From [Clostridium] polysaccharolyticum (GTDB taxonomy: Bacteria > Bacillota > Clostridia > Lachnospirales > Lachnospiraceae), in NCBI RefSeq assembly GCF_900111595.1, contig NZ_FOHN01000029.1, positions 1 through 33,389 of the forward strand: 33,389 nucleotides of DNA, given 5' to 3'. This document shows positions 1 through 7,177 of this stretch, piece by piece (position 1 is the stretch's first letter; every line of letters begins with the position of its first letter). The notes under the pieces were generated by a model. The model searched no databases. It worked only from the letters and a program-made list of their open reading frames with translations, and had not been told where the DNA came from. A program made the translations under genes and the position numbers.

Positions 1-1
1 C

Positions 2-286
2 AGTGCGTACATAGAAGCAACCAGGGGAATGTTATGCAGTTACTCCAAAAAGGCATTTCCATGGGACAATGCCTGCATAGAATCTTTTCACGCAGTGTTA
101 AAAAGAGAATGGTTAAATCGTTTCAGAATATGCGATTTTAATCATGCATATAGACTTGTATTTGAATACATAGACACCTTTTATAACACAGTAAGGGTAC
201 ATAGCCATTGTGCCTATCACTCTCCAAATGAATATGAAAAAATGTACTGGAATGATCAAAGGAAGAAAATTAGTAAGATAAGCTGA
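2..286 (+). CDS. IS3-family transposase (OrfB), C-terminal part
   Basis: The frame is open to the left window edge, so the gene is cut by the window and not necessarily broken. The visible 94 residues are the end of an IS3-type DDE integrase domain. A PWDNACIESF stretch carries the third catalytic acid (Glu of DDE), followed by a YN-x-VR-x-H segment and the usual SPNEYE-like tail. The protein would cut and join the ends of its own element. It differs clearly in sequence from the IS3 transposase at the far right edge, so the two do not form a composite transposon. The element seems to have landed in or beside the IS66 remnant that follows, since the IS66 tnpB begins mid-gene about 65 bp downstream. 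Confidence 0.9.
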   Translation, partial: SAYIEATRGMLCSYSKKAFPWDNACIESFHAVLKREWLNRFRICDFNHAYRLVFEYIDTFYNTVRVHSHCAYHSPNEYEKMYWNDQRKKISKIS

Positions 287-352
287 AAATTGCTAAAGAA
301 GTAAGAAGTTTGTTCGTATTTAACTTGTACTTTTTCTTGACATAGTACCATA

Positions 353-508
353 CACTTCAAGCGTTTTGAGAAAGGCAGCATCGACTGGCCGGAGCCTGCA
401 GAGGATGAGGCAGCCATGCATTTCACAATGGAAGACTTTGCGAATCTTATTCATGCCCCGGGAATCCGCCAGAAAATCAAACGCTGCGAAGTTTGGAAAA
501 ATAAATAA
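353..508 (+). pseudogene. tnpB: IS66 TnpB (accessory protein), C-terminal remnant
   Basis: This frame reads HFKRFEKGSIDWPEP at its start and then an acidic segment ending VWKNK and a stop. The KRFEKG-x-x-x-WP pattern is typical of the C-terminal half of the IS66 TnpB (Orf2) protein. No start codon or N-terminal half is present: the sequence joins directly to the IS3 end at about position 350. The 52 residues left are too few to work. It lies 70 bp before the tnpC remnant in the normal IS66 order. A longer open frame on the same strand (366-557) is out of frame with this homology and is ignored. Confidence 0.75.
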
Positions 509-578
509 TTCCACCGGATTTCCCACTCAGAAAATGGTAAAATATACACATATTTGAGTACGGAAAGGGGATTTTAAA

Positions 579-1460
579 GTGAATGTATTACAACAGAAAG
601 AGGCAGAGATTGAAGCTTTAAAATCCCAGCTAAAGAAACAAGCGGATGAGATTGCATCCTTAAAAAAACAGAACGAATGGTATATCGAGCAGCTGAAACT
701 ACGTCAAAAGGAGAAGTTTGGTGTTTCCTCTGAGAAAGCAGATGAAAACCAGATGACTCTTTTTGACTTTTTTAATGAGGCTGAAATATTGAGACAGCCG
801 ATAGCAGCAGAGCCAGACGAAAAGATACTGGTTCCTGCCCACACCAAACAGAAAACCAAGCGAGGTGCAAAGCTTGATGCATTGCCAGTGGAAACCATAT
901 ATTATAAGCTTCCAGAAGCAGAGAGAGTCTGTGAAATCTGTGGTTCTGCTTTAACGGAAATGAAAAAGGAACTGCTGGAAAATGATCTGCTCCATGCAGA
1001 TGAGACTACACTGAAAGTACTCCACGAACCAGGAAAAACCAGCACCAGCAAATCCTTCATGTGGGTATACCGGACCTCTGTCTGTGCGGAGCATCCCGTG
1101 ATCCTGTATGACTATCAGGAGGGGCGAAGCGGTGATTACGCCAAGACATTTTTGGAGAAATGGAACGGCACATACCTGCATTGTGACGGTTATGTCGGGT
1201 ATAAGAAGCTGCAGAACGTCACACTGTGCGGCTGTCTGGTCCATGCGAAGCGAAAGTTCCATGATGCATGGAAGGTTTCAAAAGCAAATGAAGCCGCGAA
1301 AACAGGTGAAACCTATATACAGAAGCTGTTTGCCATAGAAACCAGAGCAGACAAACTTGAACTTACTGATGATAAACGTCTTCAGCTGAGGCAGAAGGAA
1401 AGCCAAAAGATACTGGATGAATTCTACGAATGGGGCATCGGCATCCTCGTTAATCTATAG
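579..1460 (+). pseudogene. tnpC: IS66 TnpC transposase with an internal deletion and truncated C terminus
   Basis: Residues 1-50 form the coiled coil with a leucine-zipper-like register typical of the IS66 transposase N terminus, followed by KFG-x-SSEK and a zinc-finger-like C-E-I-C pair near residue 115. The text then jumps from the end of the zinc-finger domain (ALTEMKKELL) straight to the first catalytic Asp motif (LLHADETTL). In intact IS66 transposases well over 100 residues lie between these. The KEL-type residues on both sides suggest deletion between short repeats. The second Asp region (HCDGYVGY) is present. The frame ends prematurely after DEFYEW, losing the catalytic Glu. It is translated in frame for 293 residues, against roughly 500 for the family, and should be inactive. 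Confidence 0.85.
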
Positions 1461-1473
1461 CATAATTTAGACT

Positions 1474-1626
1474 GCCATCGCAAACAATCTGAAGCCATTG
1501 CCTTATCTGGAGTATGTATTTGAACAGATACAGCTGACAAAGGACTTGCAGACCGAAGACCTGTTGCCGTGGTCAGAGAAGATACCAGAATGCTGTAAAA
1601 ATCAAGAGCCTTCATCCAGCCAGTGA
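1474..1626 (+). pseudogene. tnpC: IS66 TnpC, displaced C-terminal fragment
   Basis: A different frame from the tnpC body resumes 14 bp after its stop and reads NLKPLPYLEYVFEQIQL, then DLLPWSEKIPECC, then a stop. This is the conserved tail of IS66 transposases (LLPWSE-x-x-PECC). The segment holding the catalytic Glu and the NRAER-type motif is missing between the two pieces. So the gene has suffered at least two deletions, one of them with a frameshift. Confidence 0.75.
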
Positions 1627-1655
1627 GTTTATTATACTGGGGATGAAGGCTTTTG
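1607..1655 (+). terminator. Hairpin at the end of the IS66 remnant
   Basis: An 11-bp perfect stem, AGCCTTCATCC (1607-1617) with GGATGAAGGCT (1641-1651), runs on into TTTT. It overlaps the last codons of the tnpC tail. It would work as an intrinsic terminator and separates the IS66 debris from the gene at 1792. Confidence 0.6.
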
Positions 1656-1711
1656 AAAATGCGGGGTTGAGTTGACGGTTACAAAGAATGTGCAATTTTT
1701 ATAAGTTTTAC

Positions 1712-1741
1712 TTACAATCTTATGATACTTATTGGTATAAT
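1712..1741 (+). promoter_or_regulatory. Possible promoter for the DUF6710-like gene
   Basis: A perfect TATAAT (1736-1741) lies 50 bp before the TTG start at 1792, with a weak TTACAA 18 bp upstream. The same stretch holds TTTACTTACA, a 10-mer that recurs in the repeat array downstream of tniQ (15062-15092), so it may be a transposase-binding site as well. Confidence 0.4.
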
Positions 1742-1791
1742 AATCAAGGAATAGAAAAGTTATTTTATAAATATATAAGGGGTGAGCAATA

Positions 1792-2517
1792 TTGTTTTCT
1801 TTAAAAAAAATCAAACGAGATATGATGAGAAAGAATGATTTCGATAATATTAAATTATTAGCAAAAGAAATAATGCGGGAGCCATCTAACAAAGTTCCAA
1901 TTCAGTCTTTTATCAATTCCATTGGCTATTCAGTAGTGCAGCAAGAATTTATGAAACTGATAAAAGGAGAAAGAATTGAAACAACACCGACAAGCCTATT
2001 TGAAGATATCGGTATTTTTTTAAAACCTGGTTTTGGCACAGATAAAGTAGTATCCATCTCAAAGGATGAAAGAACGCTATTCCCAATTTCATTGACTAAC
2101 AATCTAGTTATCCCACTTGCGTGGAATGAGAATAGGTTTACAAGCTGTATAACTAATATTGGCAGTGATGCAAATAACCCTTTTGCTTATGATTTAATGA
2201 ATCATTTTTCATATCTAATATTACCACTTAACATTGTAATTATGCACAATGGGAATCATTCTATTTTAACGGGAATTTTAAAAAGGGAAGGAACAATTTT
2301 TCCGACAGAAGTTGCCGATCTGACTGATATGTACAAAGAAGGAATAAAATTTAATGGACAATATTATATTGATAGAGATGGTACAAAGTTAAAAAAGGCA
2401 CAGTATTCTGAATTAGGAGTTTTGTTTGAAATTGGAAGAATGCTGAACGAACAAAATATTTCCTTTTTAACCCAAGAGCAACAGGACATGATAAATCAGA
2501 AAAGAAAATCCATATAA
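1792..2517 (+). CDS. DUF6710-like protein of unknown function
   Basis: 241 residues, cytosolic, with no signal peptide or membrane span. The start is TTG at 1792, because AAGGGGTGAG (1777-1786) sits at correct spacing; the next Met codons inside lack such a site. From memory the family resembles DUF6710, which is spread on mobile DNA: an N-terminal helical part, then a segment ending in a GNHSI-x-TG-like motif (about residues 152-160), an EG-x-I stretch, and a C-terminal FEIGR helix. No catalytic motif that I can name is visible. It stands alone between the IS66 debris and a long non-coding stretch, possibly inside the left part of a Tn7-like element. A role in defence or mobile-element biology is a guess. 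Confidence 0.55.
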   Translation: MFSLKKIKRDMMRKNDFDNIKLLAKEIMREPSNKVPIQSFINSIGYSVVQQEFMKLIKGERIETTPTSLFEDIGIFLKPGFGTDKVVSISKDERTLFPISLTNNLVIPLAWNENRFTSCITNIGSDANNPFAYDLMNHFSYLILPLNIVIMHNGNHSILTGILKREGTIFPTEVADLTDMYKEGIKFNGQYYIDRDGTKLKKAQYSELGVLFEIGRMLNEQNISFLTQEQQDMINQKRKSI

Positions 2518-2768
2518 AATACCATGTATATGACGAAAAGTCTGCAAAAACAACCTTCTGCGATACGTAATAGTGCAATCTATGTTGCCTTAAATGTTGA
2601 TAGGCATTGTTCTTTCATGAGTATTGTATTGCTTGAATATGCGTTTCTTTTACTATTCAACTTTTGATAAGTTGAGCGTTCTGTTAAATTTGATGAGTTA
2701 ATCACATTGTGAACGTTTATGAGGTATTAATATAGTGAAAATAGTATATCGGGTACTAATCTAGCATT

Positions 2769-2995
2769 TTACATATTGGGGACACTTTGAAGCCTGCATT
2801 TCAGTAACCTTCTCAGCGCTGTAAGGGCTTTCTGTTCATCAGCTGTCTGGGGTAGATAGTCATCAGTCAGAATACTGTGATTTTACATATCCATAATGGT
2901 CCCTATTTCTGTTTCTATATAATTAGAAAATGTTTCACCCAGCTCGTCTTATAAAATTTCTGAATAGCTTCGGCAGTTTCAATAGCTTACTCTAC
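2769..2995 (-). pseudogene. Decayed reading frame of unknown origin
   Basis: On the minus strand this stretch reads as protein-like text interrupted by stops: an ETAEAIQKFY segment, then after a frame change DELGETFSNYIETEIGTIMDM, a stop, then HSILTDDYLPQTADEQKAL and a stop. The text has the composition of real protein rather than random AT-rich DNA. I do not recognise the family. It probably marks a gene that died before or when the neighbouring mobile DNA arrived. Confidence 0.35.
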
Positions 2996-3073
2996 AAGAA
3001 ATTGTGATACGGTTTTTGTTATGTTCTTATCATCATTCCTCTTTTGCGATAATAAATAAATATATGTTTTCAC

Positions 3074-3103
3074 ACTTATAATCTAGAATAATTCACTTAA
3101 TAC
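3074..3103 (+). repeat. 30-bp direct repeat, copy 1
   Basis: The 30 bases 3074-3103 recur exactly at 3140-3169, with 36 bp between. Each copy contains TATAAT, the palindrome TCTAGA and AATTCACTTA. Two copies this long in 100 bp just upstream of an operon suggest a protein-binding site or a transposon end. Confidence 0.85.
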
Positions 3104-3139
3104 AAATGGAAGATATACTGAGACAATCATATTTTCTGG

Positions 3140-3169
3140 ACTTATAATCTAGAATAATTCACTTAATAC
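3140..3169 (+). repeat. 30-bp direct repeat, copy 2
   Basis: Exact copy of 3074-3103. The TATAAT inside it (3143-3148) has GAGACA 17 bp upstream, so this copy may double as a promoter for the operon at 3330, with another TATAAT at 3173-3178. The 17 bases 3156-3172 match 15104-15121 in the array after tniQ except for one extra base there. Confidence 0.85.
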
Positions 3170-3329
3170 TGGTATAATTAAATAATGTGAGGGTTTTAAA
3201 TATCTTGCTATTGGGAAATTATAGGGTGGAAAGAATGAAAAGTAATTAATATATACATATTCGTATGTCTTTATTTATATAAATATTTTAAGATTCGCAC
3301 AACTGAACTTATCTAAGGAGAATAAGTGA

Positions 3330-4691
3330 ATGAACAAAAAAAGTATCTATAAACAATATTTTACACCAAATAAGTTAGCGAATTACATGGTTAATATTAT
3401 ACCATCTAATGCAGTTTCTAACATAATTGATCTATCCATGGGAGAATGTGGGCTGTTAGAGGAAGCCAAAAAACGTTGGAATAATGCTACATATTTTGGA
3501 GTAGACATTGACTCGGATTTGATAAAAAAGATACATAATAGAAGTCCTTATATAAATACCTATTGCTGTGATAGTCTAAGTGATAAGCTTGATAATTGGG
3601 GGAAATATCATAAAGTTGTTTGTAATAACAAATTTGACTTAGCCTTAGCAAATCCTCCATTTAACTATCGTAAACAGTCTGTATGTTTCGTGGGAGATAG
3701 AAATAAATTTTCTTTACCGGTTGAAATGGTTTTTTTTCTTAAATATATTGATATTATACGACCAGGGGGCTATATATGTATTATCCTTCCATATGGTTTT
3801 TTATCTCTAGAATCATATGCTGAATTTCGTATTGAAATACTTAAAAAAGTAACATTCTTAAAGGTTTCGAAGATATTTGATAAATGTTTTGACCAGATTG
3901 ATGCAGAAACGTGCCTATTGTTAATGCAGAAGAAAATGTGTAATGATAACAAAATTCAGAATGAAATCGAGTTGTCATATATTGATGAAAATTTTAATGA
4001 GATAAAACAGCATAAAATAAAATACAATTCAATAAAACCTCTAAGATTAGATTTGGAATATCACCATTCTATGAGTTTTTTTAGTTCATACGAGAATAAA
4101 TTGTGTTATAGAATTGTTGAGTTATCAAGTTTTATTAGAGAATGTAAACGTGGAAAATCTTTGACAAAAAAGAAAGAGCTTATTGTAGAGAGGGGAACAC
4201 GTTTTGTTCATACAACTGAATTAAAACAGCTAGTAATTTCTAATAGTTCAGTAACTCATGTAAATGCAAAAAATGATTACTTTAAAACAGCAGTTACCGA
4301 TATTAATGACATATTAATAGGCAGAGTCGGAAGTGCTTGTATTGGAAAAGTTGCAATTGTATATAGAAAATATCCAAAGCTAATTATTAGTGATTGTATA
4401 TTTAAGTTACGAGTAGAGGGAATTGACCCATATTACTTAACTCTTTATTTATCTTCTAAATACGGACAAACTCAGATAAAGGGGGTATCAAGGGGGTCTT
4501 GCAGCAAATACTTAACTATTACTGATATATATAATATAAAAGTAATTATTCCTGATTATAGTGAACAACTTATGTTTCGTTTAAAGTACATAGATATCCT
4601 GTCTAAAGCAGGATATCACACAGAGAATAAAATCATATTATTAAAAGGGTTAGTGCAAGAATTAGAAGAATTTTTGGAAAGGAGTAATTAG
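3330..4691 (+). CDS. N6-adenine DNA methyltransferase with built-in recognition domain
   Basis: 453 residues. The N-terminal half is a gamma-type amino-methyltransferase: motif X QYFTP at residues 9-13, an SAM-binding region DLSMGECG (about 34-41), the acidic motif FGVDID (about 56-61) and catalytic motif IV NPPF (108-111). The C-terminal half (about 250-450) looks like a target-recognition domain of the HsdS/M.TaqI type, with GRVGSACIGK and a final leucine-rich helix. It should methylate adenine at a specific site without a separate specificity subunit, using S-adenosylmethionine. The architecture and length resemble M.TaqI and BREX-like methylases. It opens a four-gene operon; the next gene starts 2 bp after its stop. 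The likely role is to mark host DNA against the ATPase/nuclease downstream. SD AAGGAG precedes the ATG. Confidence 0.85.
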   Translation: MNKKSIYKQYFTPNKLANYMVNIIPSNAVSNIIDLSMGECGLLEEAKKRWNNATYFGVDIDSDLIKKIHNRSPYINTYCCDSLSDKLDNWGKYHKVVCNNKFDLALANPPFNYRKQSVCFVGDRNKFSLPVEMVFFLKYIDIIRPGGYICIILPYGFLSLESYAEFRIEILKKVTFLKVSKIFDKCFDQIDAETCLLLMQKKMCNDNKIQNEIELSYIDENFNEIKQHKIKYNSIKPLRLDLEYHHSMSFFSSYENKLCYRIVELSSFIRECKRGKSLTKKKELIVERGTRFVHTTELKQLVISNSSVTHVNAKNDYFKTAVTDINDILIGRVGSACIGKVAIVYRKYPKLIISDCIFKLRVEGIDPYYLTLYLSSKYGQTQIKGVSRGSCSKYLTITDIYNIKVIIPDYSEQLMFRLKYIDILSKAGYHTENKIILLKGLVQELEEFLERSN

Positions 4692-4693
4692 TT

Positions 4694-5440
4694 ATGCCAT
4701 GGTCGTCATTTGCACATTTGCCAACTAGTGAAGACGAATATATGAATATACTGCTTCATTTAGAAAATGGTATGACAATACACGATGTAGATTCAATAAT
4801 AGCAACTGCTAAGGGAAGAAATAACGTTCAAAATCATTATAGAGGAAATCTGATAAGAATTGGCTTCATTAAATTGAACAAAAACAATACTATACAACTG
4901 AGTTATGAGCCAAATCTATTAAGAAAGAAAGATAATCTTAAAGAGGTACTTCGTTATACCATACAACAAAATGAAGACCCGATAATTGATGAAGTAAATC
5001 AAATTCTACTTAAAATTGATTGCTATGATGTGAAGAGAGTAGTTAATATTTTATGTGAACGGTACCCATTGGAAAAGCGAAGTAATTTCAACAGATGGAT
5101 TAGACCAGTAGTATTACTGTTTCAGTTTGCGGATATGTTACAGAATTTTCAGAATGGACATAACTATTTAGCTAAATTGTTGCAGGAATGCTACTTAGCT
5201 AAAGCAAATGCTCTTGGAGCGGTTATTCCGCTTGAAGTCATTCAGAGCGAAATGAAGAATAATGATATAGTTCAGGTCATTAATTGCATTGTCGAAAATA
5301 AAAAACTGAAATACAAGATAGAATTACTTATGATGCCAGACTGGGCTACATCCAATAAAATATATAAAATTAATAATGATTTGTACACTCATATAAAACT
5401 AAAAGGAAGTTTATTGGAGGATGACGAAAATGATAAATAA
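4694..5440 (+). CDS. Small helical, winged-helix-like protein of the defence operon
   Basis: 248 residues, cytosolic, family not recognised. Residues about 20-75 look like a winged-helix fold: helices with GMTIHDVDSII and a short strand pair ending NNTIQLSYEP. The remainder is mainly helical, and the end is acidic (LLEDDENDK). It starts 2 bp after the methylase stop with GGAG at 4681-4684, and its 3' end overlaps the likely ATPase start by 11 bp, so translation is probably coupled. Position between methylase and ATPase suggests an adaptor or DNA-binding subunit; a regulator is also possible. There is no visible enzyme motif. Confidence 0.7.
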   Translation: MPWSSFAHLPTSEDEYMNILLHLENGMTIHDVDSIIATAKGRNNVQNHYRGNLIRIGFIKLNKNNTIQLSYEPNLLRKKDNLKEVLRYTIQQNEDPIIDEVNQILLKIDCYDVKRVVNILCERYPLEKRSNFNRWIRPVVLLFQFADMLQNFQNGHNYLAKLLQECYLAKANALGAVIPLEVIQSEMKNNDIVQVINCIVENKKLKYKIELLMMPDWATSNKIYKINNDLYTHIKLKGSLLEDDENDK

Positions 5441-7175
5441 AATAAAGCCTAATGATTGTGAAAAGTTATTTGAGAATAATTTTAATTTACTTAATAGGAA
5501 AGAAATAGGAATAGAGTTGAAACATTTTTCAATTGGAACCCCTCCCGAATCACCATCATTTTTAGTAAACCAAGATAATTTAAAGAAAGTTCTTATTGAT
5601 AAATTTAAAGCATTTTTTGATAACGAAAACTCGAAGGGAATGGAAATGGTTTTCCTTAAAAGCAACTATGGAAATGGAAAATCTCATTTTTTCAGACGTA
5701 TAAGTTCATTTTTTAATCAGTATGAAAATGTTACTGTAAAAAACGTTTCAATGCCACAAGTAAAAATTGATTTGCATCAAAAAATACTAGAAGGTATTAG
5801 TCAAAAGTTCATTAAAAATTGTTCAGAAAGTTTAATAAACGAATTAGGAGGCCATAATATATCACAAAATAGAGATCAAATAATTCAGGATTTAATTGAA
5901 AAATATAGCATCAACATAGATTTAGCATCTCTTATATATGAGATTGCTTCTGAAAAAGATACATCGAAGTGTATACAAGCTATATCCATATTAAAAGGTA
6001 CATATTTAGACGAATATTTAGGAAACTTTAAAATCAAGAAATCTACATTGACTTCAAATTTTTATTTTGAAGAACTAGCACTGTTTTCGAAGTATTTGGT
6101 TAAAACAAATTCCTATATTATTATTTTATTTGATGAATATGAGCATATTCATACTTGGAGTAATTCAAGAGCTCGTGCATTGTTTTATTCAAATTTGAAA
6201 GCATTGACAGATGAATTAATTAAGTATAGTAATTTCTTCTTTTTGTTTGCAGAGAGTGTTGCATCAGACAACACCGAACCAGAGGGCAAGATAGACCCTG
6301 CTTTTGTTTCTCGTAAAAGAAATATTACTTATCAGATAGAAGATATATCTTCTGAACAGGAAGTAGTAAACTTATTAGATATGATAAAAATAAGATATGA
6401 GAAGTATTATGAAATCGATTATAGTAAGTTCTATCAAACCATATTAGAGAAGGTATGCAATTCAAGTAAAGTCGGAACTAATTCTAACTACAGAAGCTAT
6501 ATTTCCGAAATAGTAAAGGTATTGGATGAATATCGACAAAATGATTCTATTAAGAATGAGTCTAATAATTTTAGCCAAAGAATCATTACTAGTGAAAGTA
6601 GCTCATCTGAATACGAACAGATGTCGCTTAATAGTAGTGATTATTTAGAAAATTCGTATAGCAAAACCGAAGAACAGTTTTCATATGGCGGCAATCATGT
6701 GGACAAAAAGGAATCTAGCAGTAATTCTTCTTTAATGGGTGCACAATGGAAAACAGCTTCATCAAAGACAAGAAAAACTATTTTGTGTAATATCATGCTA
6801 GATCTTATTGCTCAAAGTGCTGATACATTAAAGGAAAAGCACATTAAGCAGGGTTATATTTTTACTAATAACACACAAGAGAGTACTTTATATAAAATTT
6901 GTGTTACAAAAAATCCAAGTAATGCAGATTTCTCTAAATGTGTCAATGAAGCTGCTATTGAAAATAGAAGATATGGAGCAAATAAGGTAGTAATTATGTA
7001 TCCATATATACAAGATATTAACAAAGAAGACTTACCGAAGAATGAGTTTTCGCAGGAACTTGTTATTTTATATAATATCGATGAGGTACCTAACAATCTT
7101 AATAAATTGTACAGTAAAGATTTTAAAGAGACCGATGTTTTACAATGTTTATCTTTTTTTGATGTGAGGAATTAA
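5430..7175 (+). CDS. BrxD/DUF2791-like P-loop ATPase
   Basis: I place the start at ATG 5430, because GGAGG (5416-5420) is nine bases before it; the in-frame ATG at 5421 touches the SD. That gives 581 residues. The ATP site is clear: Walker A SNYGNGKS at about residues 78-85 and Walker B IIILFDEYE at about 230-238, with DE at 235-236. The region just before the P-loop and the DEYEHI form resemble the BREX ATPase BrxD (DUF2791) and DUF499-like ATPases that handle DNA in defence systems. A Ser/Asn-rich, probably disordered stretch (about 370-450) precedes a C-terminal domain with alternating strands and helices (KVVIMYPYI) that I cannot name. The gene overlaps its upstream neighbour and ends 2 bp before the nuclease gene. 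It likely powers or gates recognition of unmodified DNA. Confidence 0.8.
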   Translation: MINKIKPNDCEKLFENNFNLLNRKEIGIELKHFSIGTPPESPSFLVNQDNLKKVLIDKFKAFFDNENSKGMEMVFLKSNYGNGKSHFFRRISSFFNQYENVTVKNVSMPQVKIDLHQKILEGISQKFIKNCSESLINELGGHNISQNRDQIIQDLIEKYSINIDLASLIYEIASEKDTSKCIQAISILKGTYLDEYLGNFKIKKSTLTSNFYFEELALFSKYLVKTNSYIIILFDEYEHIHTWSNSRARALFYSNLKALTDELIKYSNFFFLFAESVASDNTEPEGKIDPAFVSRKRNITYQIEDISSEQEVVNLLDMIKIRYEKYYEIDYSKFYQTILEKVCNSSKVGTNSNYRSYISEIVKVLDEYRQNDSIKNESNNFSQRIITSESSSSEYEQMSLNSSDYLENSYSKTEEQFSYGGNHVDKKESSSNSSLMGAQWKTASSKTRKTILCNIMLDLIAQSADTLKEKHIKQGYIFTNNTQESTLYKICVTKNPSNADFSKCVNEAAIENRRYGANKVVIMYPYIQDINKEDLPKNEFSQELVILYNIDEVPNNLNKLYSKDFKETDVLQCLSFFDVRN

Positions 7176-7177
7176 AA

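Larger units (their letters stand above)
2518..3329. other. 812-bp gene-free stretch before the defence operon
   Basis: Apart from the decayed minus-strand frame and the 30-bp direct repeats listed separately, I see no gene here. The last 150 bp are very AT-rich. They contain a five-codon frame (ATG at 3235, stop at 3249) behind a GGGTGG-like site, which may be a relic or a leader. The SD AAGGAG before 3330 is clear. Confidence 0.5.

Noticed and set aside
1632-1892. 86-residue minus-strand frame before the DUF6710-like gene
   Set aside because: It overlaps the start of a better-supported gene and the promoter; Phe/Ile/Lys-rich text from AT-rich DNA.
3074-3169. Two-repeat mini CRISPR (30-bp repeats, 36-bp spacer)
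   Set aside because: Only two copies, no cas genes in the window, repeat rich in TATAAT/TCTAGA, and similar to the transposase-site motifs.
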